Shown here: piece after piece, positions 46,540 through 57,168 of the stretch
How positions within the stretch are numbered: the stretch's first letter is position 1
Layout: each line of letters begins with the position of its first letter
NCBI GenBank assembly: GCA_964017125.1
Contig: OZ024912.1
Location: 64,524,390 to 64,588,389, forward strand
DNA length: 64,000 nt
DNA from: Flabesymbios commensalis
Taxonomy: Eukaryota; Annelida; Polychaeta; Terebellida; Flabelligeridae
Direction: 5' to 3'
Position numbers and translations under genes: made by a program
The notes under the pieces: model-generated
What the model saw: the letters and a program-made list of their open reading frames with translations, nothing else
Told to the model about the DNA's origin: nothing
Databases searched by the model: none

Positions 46540-47038
46540 ACTGGGATCTCTACACCTGAACATAAATACAGGACGCCTGTAGACTCCGCGTCTCAACGCC
46601 GTGAATGCACACGCCAGACACTGCCCCAGAGCTGGCTCAACGTGATAGCACATTGGGCCAGCATTTGAACAAGATGAGAAGTTTACAGGTCGGTATCGCC
46701 AGTGATTACCGCGCCGCTCCTTTCATCGTAACCATCATCGCGCATCGTGTCCGTCGTGAAATCATCTAGAATCCGACGTCGTTTAGTCTGTGGTTTCAGC
46801 AACATGAGCCCAATAACGAACAATCTCCCTGGCTTGGTGAAACATTGGGTCAAAGTCTCCTGCATTGGCCGCACAATGAACCGATTTTGTACGTCTCACC
46901 CGAACCCAGTCAGTGGTTTTCATCGACAGTTAGTTTCGAGATGGTGCCGATGACATCTTCAGTAGATAATGTATGTAGAGCCCTCAGCAAGAACTTGCCG
47001 AAAAATTCTGGTCTTAGCAATGCCACTTCAGCCATAGG
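46540..47038. other. No gene seen
   Basis: Unique sequence; a faint family F core near 46,625-46,670. Confidence 0.4.
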
Positions 47039-47039
47039 G

Positions 47040-47195
47040 TAACCCTTACAAAGCTGAAGCATTTTTGTATAGACCATGGAGACCATCGTTAGCTCTTTCT
47101 GCATCATTTGGATACCTATGTTAAGTTATGGGTATGCGACCATTCCATTTTTTTTAATTCTTTCAGTGCGGGGATCGAATTTAGACGTCAGAATC
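47040..47195 (-). mobile_element. Family A element, reverse, truncated in the palindrome
   Basis: Begins 'taacccttacaaagctgaag' and runs to 'gcggggatcgaatttagacg', then stops after the first palindrome arm. Confidence 0.7.
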
Positions 47196-47572
47196 AGGGT
47201 TCAGGAGCCAGGGTTACAATAATTATTGATTTGTGATATAAAGGGATAATATCAAAGGACTTAAAGTAACATCACAACTGTTTCAAAACAATTAAGTGTG
47301 TCTGATGTTATATTGTAAATATAAAAGTGATGCCCCCTTGGGAAAGAAAAGCTGTAGGACCTATGACAAAATGGTACACTATCACTATTAGTTGTTGTTT
47401 TTATCCCAAGAGAAAAGCGGAGATATTAGAAGATGATGTTTTAGATACTACCGACAAAGTAAAAAAAATAAAAGCAATAAAAAATGGAAAGAAATGCACA
47501 GAAGAAACGTTTTAAAAATAGACCACAGATGGGAACAGCTCTCAACACCGAATAACTCGTTAATTTATAGAA

Positions 47573-50328
47573 ACAAGACTACATAAGTCCAGGAGCTCCC
47601 GCTCCGAATTAGAATTTGATTTAAGCAATTTTGTATAGGGTTATTAATGTAGTCCTAGTCTAGGTCAAAAATCAAGACGCAAGACAACTAGGTCTAAGAA
47701 GCCCAGTCTAAGAGTAAGATAAGAACTAGACAGTCTGTCAGAGATTGCAAACCTCCATTGAAATTAATGATCCTAATCAGTATCCCAGTAATGGTCTACC
47801 TATCTGGCATGGTTTACCCGATATCAGGCCAATCGAGTTAACTAATAGCTGATTTACGGTCATTTTGAATTCGATATAAATTAGTTAAAAACTTAGGGTG
47901 CATCCTCCCCCGAAACCTCAAATTTTGTTTTATAGTAATGGACTAACATCTAACACAGTTTGCAAAATATTGGGCATGTGAAAGTAAATAATGGCCGATA
48001 GAGGGCCATTTTGAATTTGATCAAGTCAAAATTTTCCAAGATGCATCCTCAGCTGAAATCTCACATTTCATTCTATAGTAATGGTCTAGCCATCTAGCAC
48101 GGTTTACCAAATATCGCCCATGTGAAAGTGAATAATGGCCGATAGGAGGCCATTTTGAATTTGATCAAGTCAAAATTTTTCAAGATGCATCCTCTCCTGA
48201 AATCTCACATTTTGTTTTATAGTAATGGTCTAGCCATCTAGTACGGTTACTAAAAACCGGCTATGTGAAAGTAAATAATGGCCGATAGGCGGCCATTTTG
48301 AATTTGATCGAGTCAATTTTTTTCAAGATGCATCCTCTCTTGTAATCTTACATTTTGTTTTATAGTAATGGTCCAGCTATCTAACACGGTTTACCAAATA
48401 TCAGCAATGTGAAAGTAAATAGTGGCCGATAGGCGGCCATTTTTAATTCGATTGAGTCGAAAGTTTTTTAAAGGCATCCTCTCTCTAAACGTCACATTTT
48501 GTTTTATAGTAATGGTCTAGCTATCTAGACCGGTTTACCTGATATCAGGCCTATCGAGGTAAATAATGCTGATTGTCGGCCATTTTGAATTCGTAAGTTA
48601 AAAATTTTCAGGGTGCATCCTCCCCCGAAAACTCACACTTTGTTTTATTGTAATCAGGTAATGGTCTAGCCATCTAGCACGGTTTACCAAATATCAGCCA
48701 TGTGAAAATGAATAGTGGCCGAAAAGGCGGCCATTTTAAATTTGATCAAGTCAATTTTTTTCAAGATGCATCCTCATCTGAAATCTCACATTTCGTTTTA
48801 CAGTAATGGTCTAGCCATCTAGCACGGTTGACCAAATAACGGCCATGTGAAAGTGAATAATGGCCGATAAGCGGCCATTTTGAATTTTATCGAGTCTAAT
48901 TTTTTCAAGATGCATCCTCTCCTGAAATCACACATTTTGTTTTATAGTAATGGTCTAGCCATCTAGCACGGTTTATCAAATAACGGCCATGTGAAAGTGA
49001 ATAATGGCCGATAAGCGGCCATTTTGAATTTTATCGAGTCGAATTTTTTCAAGATGCATCCTCTCCTGAAATCACACATTTTGTTTTATAGTAATGGTCT
49101 AGCCATCTAGCACGGTTTACCAAATAACGGCCATGTGAAAGTGAATAATGGCCGATAAGCGGCCATTTTGAATTTTATCGAGTCGAATTTTTTCAAGATG
49201 CATCCTCTCCTGAAATCACACATTTTGTTTTATAGTAATGGTCTAGCCATCTAGCACGGTTTACCAAATAACGGCCATGTGAAAGTGAATAATGGCCAAT
49301 TGGCGGCCATTTTGAACTTTGACAAAATGATTTTTTTCAAAATACATCCTCTCCTGAAGCCTTACAATTTGTTTTATAGTAATGGTGTAGATATCTTGAG
49401 CGGTTTTCATGATATTCCACAATATCAGGCCTGTCGAGGTGAATAATGGCTGATAGGCGGCCATTTTGAATTTTATCAACTTCAAACTTTTCAGGATGCA
49501 TCCTCTCCTGAAACCTTACAATTTATTTGATATTAATGGTGTAGCTATCTTGAGCGGTTTTCATGATATTCCGCAATATCAGGCCTGTCGAGGTGAATAA
49601 TGGCCGATAGGCGGCCATTTTTAATTTTATCGACTTGAAATTTTTCAAGATGCATCCTCTCCTGAAACGTCACAATTTGTTTTATAGTAATGGTGTAGCT
49701 ATCTTGAGCGGTTTTCATGATATTCCGCAAAATCTTTCAGTCGGATTTACCGATGTTATAAATTAGGTCAAAGTGCTGGGTCAACTTCAAGGTCAAGGTC
49801 CAAAAACCTGAAAAGGCACAACTAGGGACCTTAGAGAACATGTATGTGCAATATGACTGTCATCGGCCCAGTACTTTTCGAGATCTGCTCCGGAAACGAA
49901 GTGCGCGTCAAAACGTCTAAATAGGTCATAGTTCTGAACCAGAAGTAGGTCAAAGTTCAAATACCCCAAAAGGCACAACTAGACCCCCTAGGGGTGTTGT
50001 GTGTAAAATTTGAAGACAATCGGACAAGTACTTTCAGAGATATGCTCCGGAAACGAATTGTTTACGGACGGCCCAACGGCCCAACGGCCCAACGGCCCAA
50101 CGGCCCAACGCCGTCACATCATCATTTTCTCCTCTGCAACCTTGCGAATTGAATTCAGATTAAAAATATTTTAACCCGTCCATTAGCCACCTGGAAGTAA
50201 CCCACATACCAAAAATTGTTATCCTAGCTTATTTTCTCACAAAGTTATAGGCAAAAGAAGAGGCCAAAAAAAAACGGAGGTAGAATCCATAGCTCCCTTC
50301 GCTCACCTACGGTGACGGCGGGAGCTAA
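47573..50328 (+). mobile_element. Pearl/Helentron-like element, complete copy 2
   Basis: Same plan as the copy at 27.7 kb: start ACAAGACTACATAAGTCCAG, left flank, 14 core units of about 142-154 bp, right flank, terminal hairpin and GGGAGCTAA. Three neighbouring units starting near 48,949, 49,093 and 49,237 are almost identical at a 144-bp spacing, marking recent local amplification. The right flank has a short 10-bp repeat run (cccaacggcc, 50,071-50,111) that is longer than in copy 1. Confidence 0.8.
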
Positions 50329-50579
50329 AAATTGTAAAAGAAACCAGAGACTCAATCACACTAGTCGTACAGAGAACAAGAGAAATGTCCTAAGTGGCAG
50401 CCATTTTAAAGTTGATCTGTATCATTTTTAAACTCTTCCGACGAGTTTGTAGTTGTGCATGTGGGCAAGTTTCTGAACATAAAAAAAAATCCGCGATTGA
50501 ATCGAATTTTACATAGAGAATAACCATGTATGCCCAAGCGGCGGGAATTTTGAATTTAATCCGTGCCATTTTCGAACTC

Positions 50580-50822
50580 GTAACCATTTAAGCCCTCACG
50601 ATGCATTAAAGCATAATTTTACATCTCTGAAAGGAGACTTAATTTTCCTACAATAAAAAGTTTTAGAACGAAAATTTCCATGAAACTAGTCTACCAATAC
50701 ATGGCAATTTTCTTCAATTTTTAAACCACATCAAGTCATCTTCATCCAATACAAGTCGAGAATTGCGACAGCAATTCGCAGCTTGTAGTGGATGAAGATG
50801 ACAATGGTAAATTAAGGCTTGC
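50580..50822 (-). mobile_element. Family C TTAA element, reverse, end decayed
   Basis: Starts GTAACCATTTAAGCCC. Hairpin 'catccaatacaagtcgagaa' / 'gcagcttgtagtggatg' at about 50,742-50,800. Ends 'aaattaaggctt' without a clean TTAA. Confidence 0.7.
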
Positions 50823-51290
50823 ATGTATGGCGGACCAAGGACTTTTTATAGAGGAAATTCTTGGGTGGACACACGGGCCAGCTTTCAGAACAATCGAATA
50901 AAAACGCGTGAGTCAATCGCGCTTACAAGAAAAAAATCATTTAATATGTCCGAGTATCGAAGGAAAAGTTTTAAAATAGACCACATATGGGAGCAGCCCT
51001 CAGCACCAAATACCTCGTTTATTTATGGAAAATTGGAAAATAAACCAGCGACTCAATCACACTCCAAGTGGCGGCCATTTTAAATCTGATAAGTGCCATT
51101 TTCTAACCCGTCTGGCAGGATTATATGGTGAAAGCATTATCCAAGTTTCAAAACAATAGAGTAAAACACGCTAGTCGATCGTGCTTCAAAGGAAACGTAG
51201 ACGAAGAGACGGACAGAAAGACAGAAAAGAAGTCGTGGCGACGCCAATAGTCTTCAGCCAAGTTGAATGATGGCTAAAAAATAAAAGCAA

Positions 51291-51682
51291 GACAAATTAA
51301 ATACACAAACAAGCTATGGAATTGCATGTAGGCAGGAAGAATGATAGGAATAAGAAAAAAATAAAGAAAAAGGAATAAAGAAGAAAAGATTGAGAGATTT
51401 TACCTTTGATATATAGTAGAAAAGATTAGTGACTGCAAAGCTCGTGAGATATCAACACTAAAAAGAGAATAACCACACAATAATCCATTCATAATAGCAT
51501 TCAGTGTAATCATATAGTGATACAACTTCTAAAACTAAAGTCGTGATATAGCATAATCACTACACAAATCGTCGCATAGAAGATGGATGCTATAATAAAA
51601 CACGTACTGGTGGGTGGATTTAGTTTGTCTGTGGATTTTGGGCAGAAGAATACAACCGATGATCAGAACGTGGATATAGATG
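51291..51682. other. No gene seen
   Basis: A purine-rich stretch (51,340-51,400) of 'aagaaaaa'-type text; otherwise unique. Confidence 0.45.
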
Positions 51683-51796
51683 TGCCCAGTAAACCCAAAA
51701 CATTTGTATACCATTTGTACAACGTCGGCCCAACGTCTTCGACGTTGGTCCAACATTGTACAAATGGTATACAAATATTTTGAGTTTACTGGGTGC
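51683..51796. mobile_element. Family F palindromic MITE, well preserved
   Basis: Begins CCCAGTAAACCCAAAACATT and ends ATTTTGAGTTTACTGGG. Inner arms 'accatttgtacaacgtcgg' and 'ccaacattgtacaaatggt' pair with few mismatches. The outer arms 'agtaaac' and 'gtttact' agree with each other where other copies read 'agcaaac'. Confidence 0.85.
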
Positions 51797-52188
51797 ACTT
51801 TATGAACATGATTAAGATATATAAACGTGCAAACGCTTTCAACAGCTTGAAAAAACCTTGATAATTACTGTTGACTTTGGAAGAGGACGCTGCCGCGTTC
51901 TCCCAGATCGTGACACGATCTCAAGTCTCACAAAAATAGAAAGATAATCTCTAAGTGGATAAGGTTATTATAAGCAACAATCTGAAAAAAGCCATGTTTG
52001 TGATAACCTTTCCTCCTATTTTAAGGTAAAGTTATTAGTAGCGCCAGCGACGCCCAACTTAAAATGGAGTACAAATAATAAAGTATCGAGTCATGATGAT
52101 GTAAGACAAAAAGCTGTTTGCAAATGAAAAAAGTTGAAAAACAGTGTTATGGCACAGCCCACTTTGGCTGTATTATAAAAAATGAGCT
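51797..52188. other. No gene seen
   Basis: Unique sequence. Confidence 0.5.
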
Positions 52189-52218
52189 TCAACCCTTACA
52201 GCGCGGAAATCCACTTTA

Positions 52219-53210
52219 GGCTGCGTTCACATGCATACGGGTTGGCATACGGATACGGCATACGGATACGGCAATTGAGCAAAGTGTTCACATGCATACG
52301 GCTACATGCACACGGCTATATAAGCACGGTTTGTCCATAGTTTCATTCTCTTTCTCACTTGACCAGAACATGCAGCATGGCACCAATATCCTCGAAGCTA
52401 TAAAATTACATGTTGCAACAAGATGACATTTTAGTAATAATTCTATGTCTGTATAGACAGATAAAAAAGAAAAAGAAAGCTACTAATGAATAATTAGGTA
52501 CAAGGTCTGCCTGTTGTTGTGTGCAATGTTCTTTCAACTGGGTTAAATTATTTCCCTCAGGTATTCTCGCTATGTCATTGTCACTGTTACTAGCCCAAAT
52601 TACCATGGTTGGGTTACAATCAGATTGTATTACTATTATATATAGGTGAAAATAACACTCAATTTCTAAGAATGCAGGTTTTTTTAGGCTGGGCCAGGTT
52701 GTACGGGTCTCCCCCACGCTGTCTCTCTGCTTATATATATGTTCACACATACCAACATATAGTGTGAAAGTTGATACTTGCCATTAATATTTTCTCGTTT
52801 CATGATTCTGGCGATGCTGTCCCACACATTTTTTAGCTTTTCAGGATCTTTGTGTTCCATACTCCGTGGGTCGTAGAGACATGGCTTTCCCCTGACCAGT
52901 TCAATTAGTTTTTTATTCTCATGGATCTTGCAATTCCCACGAGGCATCTTGTTTCAAGACCTGTCCCACGTGGATTGAGATGTTCTCCCAAATTACATAG
53001 ATATGTCATCGTTTCTGACGTCAGTTTCTGGATTTCCCAATACGGCTTGGTATACGGAAACGGCAAAAATCGCCACATGGAGCGATCGAAATAATCGTAC
53101 ATTAACCGTATTCCGTATGCCGTACCCGTGTACATTTGAACACCTTCATTGATAAGTATATGGAGATATTTTTGCCGTATGCCGGATGCTGTATGCATGT
53201 GAACGCAGCT
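52219..53210 (-). mobile_element. Harbinger-like element, copy 1, with a partial MADF frame
   Basis: Ends GGCTGCGTTCACATGCATAC and (inverted) AGCTGCGTTCACATGCATAC match at 19 of 20 positions, flanked by TTA at 52,216-52,218 and 53,211-53,213. A 3-bp TWA duplication is typical of PIF/Harbinger. Subterminal 'ggatacggcatac' repeats occur at both ends. It carries one coding frame (see next entry) and no DDE transposase, so it would depend on a transposase from elsewhere. Confidence 0.8.
52684..52947 (-). CDS. MADF (Myb/SANT-like) domain protein of a Harbinger-like element, partial
   Basis: The 87-residue frame starts MPRGNCKIHENKKLIELVRG and continues KPCLYDPRSMEHKDPEKL then KNVWDSIARIM. This is the N-terminal half of a MADF domain: LIELV at residues ~14-18, LYD at ~24-26, and the conserved W of VWDSIA at ~41. 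PIF/Harbinger elements commonly pair their DDE transposase with a Myb/SANT or MADF-type protein that binds the ends and helps bring the transposase in; that role is known for the family, not shown here. The C-terminal half of the domain (the W--LR region) is not in frame. A GT following 'atggcaa' near 52,774 could be a weak splice donor, so the true protein may continue in a second exon or the gene may be broken. Start choice is supported by the same MPxGNC start in copy 2. Confidence 0.55.
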   Translation of the reverse strand: MPRGNCKIHENKKLIELVRGKPCLYDPRSMEHKDPEKLKNVWDSIARIMKRENINGKYQLSHYMLVCVNIYISRETAWGRPVQPGPA

Positions 53211-53325
53211 TTAGACGTCAGATTCTGATGTCTAAAGTCGATCGATCCCCGCACAGTAAGAGTGAACTATTTATAATGGCCACATGACGCGGAAAGGGAT
53301 AACTAAGACATTTATGATGATGTCA

Positions 53326-55311
53326 TTTTCCTGGTAATGGATTGGTGGGAATAATGTTCAAAAATAATTAATTAATTTTTTTTAAAACATATACAAACTA
53401 AACCAACTGTGGTTTATTTGTCACTCTAGAAGCAATTGAAAATAGATGAATTAGTAAACTTTAGCAGAAAAATTATAACTAACAAAGTCAAATTTGCGTG
53501 CTACCTTGAACCAAGGAATCTATAGAATCCCTGCTTGAACCAAGGAGGTTAAAAAGACTCAACCTTTTTGATTGAAGCAACTGAACATGGATTTTTTAAA
53601 ACTAATGTGACCTCTTAATATTCCAGTGTTATAGGGTCGAATGGAAATAGCTTTTAAAGCACCCAGATCTAATAATAACACGAACGACCTTCTGTTGAAG
53701 GCAAACTTGATTTGGCGACGCACAGCCAACATGTCCGCTCCGGTGCCAGTCTGTCGAAAGTCACGTTCAAACTGTGCCCCGCCTTATGGCCAGCGTCTGG
53801 GCGTAGTTTGGCCCATCCACACAATCGCCTCCGCCACCTCATTTGTCGAATCCAGCTGATCAACGCTGGCCCATTCAGGCCCAATCTAATTATGTGGTTT
53901 GAGAAGCCCCGGTGTAAATTAGCCAGGGCAGTCCTGTACAAGGTTAGAGAGTAAAGCTGACAAGATGTCCACACGCCCCGCACACGATCTGTGTGACCAA
54001 TGTAAGTGTTCCTCTGGTGACCGATACAACAACACAGATGGTGAAGGTAGACCTATGCTGGCCAGACACCACTAACATAAACCCAAAGCTAGCACTGTGT
54101 CCACTCGTTTCAAAAGACTTATTTATGGGTTATTTTTATAAGCATACAGCTGTACATGTATAATATTCTTCTTTCGCAAATTAAACAGTTACAACAATAT
54201 AATAATTTTTCTCTTGTTAGGAGGTTCTTCAAGGTAAAAGATAGATACCAGGCAGCACTGCACTCTACAGAAAATATAAATGTTTACAACACTCATTGAT
54301 GAACCATGCAGCATTAGGCAAAGATTTAGGATTGCGTTAAGACAATGGCTTACTTTGCTTCTCTTGTGCACGTTTTGAAAAAAATGCTAAACTGTAACCC
54401 CTATTCCTATGTAAAGTGGGTTACAGCAAAAACAAAAGAATTTTGTCAGCTATGTGGTCTATATACTTTTTCTAAACATCTTATTTTTTGGCGGTCATTT
54501 TGAAATTTTGGCGGATTTTTCGAATTTTGAAATAAATGTAGGTCATTTCGATTCTAGACAATTTTATGAACATTTTATTGTTTGTTGGCCATTTTGAATT
54601 TCTGTCGGTCATTTTGGATTTATACAAATTTACTACGATCCTAAAATCGTACATTAATGTCTACTATTACTAGTACTAACTACTATTAGTATTAATATAC
54701 CCATGAGGTTCCAAATTTCACTTATTTTAGCCTCAGATACAGCGTGTTCGATATATGACAGTTTGAAGTTCCCTAATGTATTGTCAGCGGGACTAGTTGT
54801 CAGCGGGAGAAGTTATCCTATCTCAAGAACACATGTTCTAGCTACCCATGCCAACTACAGTTTTGTGCATTACTGAAAGTGTGAAATGCTTGCCTTCATG
54901 CAAAATAACCGAGAAATATGTTAAGATAATCTTCCAAGAAGTTGAATCACTGTCATATATACTGAATTCTCACGTACCTGCATCTGTATCTCACAGAATC
55001 TACATAACACACACTTTATTGTAATTGAAAATAAACTATACCCGCTACATGTATTTAAACATTAAATGTCTGATATTCAATCGTAAAAAATAGCCTGGAC
55101 AGATTTGTAACTGAACATGATTTACTCTTTGAAAATATATCGTATCATATCGTATCATATCAACGTAAGTAGCAAATTATTCAGGCCGCTTTATCATTTA
55201 CCTACATTTACCCACCTTTATCTGCCAGATAATTTCATCATAAATACAATAAGCTGAGAATTGCTACCACAGTTCCTACCTCGCAGTGAAATATAGTGAA
55301 ATGACACAATT
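53326..55311. other. No gene seen
   Basis: Open frames of 72-104 codons on both strands at 53,641-53,983 overlap each other and show no domain. At 54,480-54,620 'ggcggtcattttgaaatttt' and 'ggccattttgaatttctgtc' recall the satellite motif of other elements. Otherwise AT-rich unique sequence. Confidence 0.45.
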
Positions 55312-55561
55312 TTAACCCTTTCGAGCTTGAATTTACCATTGTCATCTTCATCCACTACAAGCCGCGAATTGCTGTTGCAATTCCCGACTTGTAGTGGATG
55401 AAGATGATTTGCTGTGGGTGAAAAAGTAAAGAAAATTGCCATGTATTGTAAACCAGTTTCATGGCAATTTTCATTCTAAAACTCTTGGTTGTAGGAAAAT
55501 TGAGTCTGTTTTTAGGGATGTAAATGATGCTTAAATTGATCACGAGGGCTTAAAGGGTTTA
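55312..55561 (+). mobile_element. Family C TTAA element with hairpin
   Basis: From TTAACCCTTTCGAGC to GGGCTTAAAGGGTTTA. Hairpin 'catccactacaagccgcgaa' / 'cccgacttgtagtggatg' at about 55,349-55,404. Confidence 0.8.
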
Positions 55562-55769
55562 GTATGAGTGCAATATACAACTTATAGAAGCTTCACACGT
55601 CGTGATTGTAGTGCTTTTTTCTATGTAGCATTTATTTTGAAACAACTCGAAGCGACTCGAAGCATAGGCGTCGATCATGTAACTCATCTCAACGTACCAT
55701 CTAATGTGTAGACTGGACCAATACTTTCATTAGATGTACCACTTTTATGGAATTAATTGAATGATGCAA

Positions 55770-56560
55770 ATAACTGCACGTGTGGAGATATCATGATGAC
55801 AAATATTTTCATTTATTGGCTTTGACATTGAAAAATAGGTCAAGCTCACCCATCCGTGAACTTAGCCTTGATATGAGTTTCACCATATGGATCACTGGTA
55901 TTACCCCTTTAACTGCCAGATTATTCAATTGGAATTTTCACCCACTTGAAGTTGTGTCTCGCTGACGCGATCCACAACTTCAAGTGATTGAAAATTATTC
56001 AGATTTGACAAAATAAAAGTAAACCCTTTTCGAATATTGCTGGTTGATGTCACATTTTACCTTTAACATATTTAAAATGTGGTATTAATGTGCTAATAAA
56101 AAATAAAAACCCGAATATATGCGGCACCGTTGGTTAAAGGGTTAATATGGTATTAATATAGTATTAATATGGAAGCAATACAAATTGTAGGTGTGGAGAT
56201 ATAGTAATGACAATCTTTTTCCTTTATTAACCTCTGCGAAAAATAGATCAAGGTTACACATCTTTGAACTTGGCCTTGAATGTCATCATATGGATCACTG
56301 GTACAAATATTGAAGTAAAATAAATTGTAGGTGTGGAGATATCGTGATGACAAACGTTTTCCTTTATTAGCCTCTGTGACCCTGAAAATTAGGTCAAGTT
56401 AACTAATCTTTGAGCAAGACTTTCATGAGGTCTATCACTGGTATGTTAGCTTCAGTTGGTATTGAATTATTATGATGACAAGAACAAATGAACAAACGAA
56501 CAGACAACCCAAAAACTTAATGCATTCGCTCGCTCTGTGGCGGAGGCATGAATACAAGTA
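55770..56560 (+). repeat. ~140-bp tandem units interrupted by a family B element
   Basis: Three units carry 'gtgtggagatatcatgatga', 'tttattagcctctg', 'aggtcaag' and 'catatggatcactggta'. Unit 1 ends at 55,900, a family B element follows, and unit 2 resumes at about 56,190. The tail reads 'cattcgctcgctctgtggcg'. Family not recognised. Confidence 0.6.
55901..56145 (+). mobile_element. Family B TTAA element inserted in a tandem array
   Basis: From TTACCCCTTTAACTGCC to GGTTAAAGGGTTAA. Hairpin at about 55,939-55,990. Confidence 0.8.
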
Positions 56561-56594
56561 GGTGAGATGAAGCATATATCGTCACAGAAGTATA

Positions 56595-56692
56595 AACCAT
56601 TACAGTGCGGGGATCAACTTCAGTCGTCAGAATCTGACGTCTGTAGACGTCAGATTCTGACGACTAAAGTCGATCCCCGCACTGTAAGAGTA
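56595..56692. mobile_element. Family A palindrome, near perfect
   Basis: About 95 bp with centre GACGTCTGTAGACGTC. Both arms read 'gtcgtcag' / 'ctgacgac' where other copies read 'gacgtcag' / 'ctgacgtc'. The right-part blocks are absent. Confidence 0.8.
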
Positions 56693-56710
56693 AGCATATC
56701 TCTAAGCATA

Positions 56711-56831
56711 TCTGAATACCTATGTTATGGGTCTACGGCCATTATAAATATTTTAAATTTTTCAGCGCGGGGACCGTCTTTGGACGTCAGATTCTGACGC
56801 ATAAAGACGGTCCCCGCGCTGAAAGGGTTAA
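56711..56831 (-). mobile_element. Family A element, reverse, partial
   Basis: 'gaatacctatgttatgggtc' then the palindrome 'gcggggaccgtctttggacg' / 'aaagacggtccccgcgctga', ending AAGGGTTAA. It lies ~20 bp past another palindrome of the same family. Confidence 0.8.
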
Positions 56832-57061
56832 AGTATAATCTTGCTATTTTTAGGGTTAAGAGTGATTCAGTTATTCCGAGAAAGGGGAAATGGTTAGTCA
56901 TCCGATAGCATGATTGGCTGCATGAGGAGAACAGCCAATGAACAGACCAACAGAACAACAGACGCCACATTACCATAACATGTGACTGGTCAGCAGCGTC
57001 AACACCAGCCAGACTCATAGCAACAGCAAGCAGCAACAGTAACAACCAGGGAAAAGCTTAA

Positions 57062-57168
57062 AAAACACGAGACCTTTACCCAATACTGTTGTATTGTTGG
57101 GCCAGCGTCGTGGACGGTGGGACAACAATACACCAGCATTGGGTGAACGTCTTGTGTTTTCTTGGGAG
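57062..57168. mobile_element. Family F palindromic MITE, distinct arms
   Basis: It starts AAACACGAGACCTTTACCC and ends CGTCTTGTGTTTTCTTGGG. TGTATTGTTGGGCCAGCGTC pairs with GACGGTGGGACAACAATACA with three mismatches. Confidence 0.7.

Larger units (their letters stand above)
47480..51290 (+). mobile_element. Satellite-like host repeat interrupted by pearl-like copy 2 and a family C element
   Basis: Units contain 'taaaatagaccacatatggg', 'cagcgactcaatcacac', 'gtggcggccattttaaat' and 'cgtaccatttt'-like text. One unit is split by the pearl-like element (47,573-50,328); an unsplit equivalent is at about 50,970-51,065. A family C element (50,580-50,822) interrupts another unit. The last unit ends near 'gaagtcgtggcgacgcc' (51,231). 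The left limit is uncertain and the family is not recognised. Confidence 0.55.
52189..53325 (+). mobile_element. Family A element split by Harbinger-like copy 1
   Basis: 'cagcgcggaaatccactTTA' ends at 52,218, and TTAGACGTCAGATTCTGATG resumes at 53,211. Across the join this gives the usual 'actttagacgtcag' of family A. The right part continues to 'gacatttatgatgatg' and is truncated. Confidence 0.8.

Noticed and set aside
28000-50000. CRISPR-like reading of the regularly spaced ~145-bp repeats
   Set aside because: The repeats are adjoining satellite units without unique spacers, in animal-type DNA.
27675-50328. LTR-element reading of the two similar 2.6-2.75-kb elements
   Set aside because: There are no direct terminal repeats, no primer-binding site and no coding frame; the ends form a hairpin instead.
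53641-53983. Overlapping 72-, 80- and 104-codon frames on both strands
   Set aside because: Mutually overlapping, no domain seen; the locally higher GC content explains the lack of stops.
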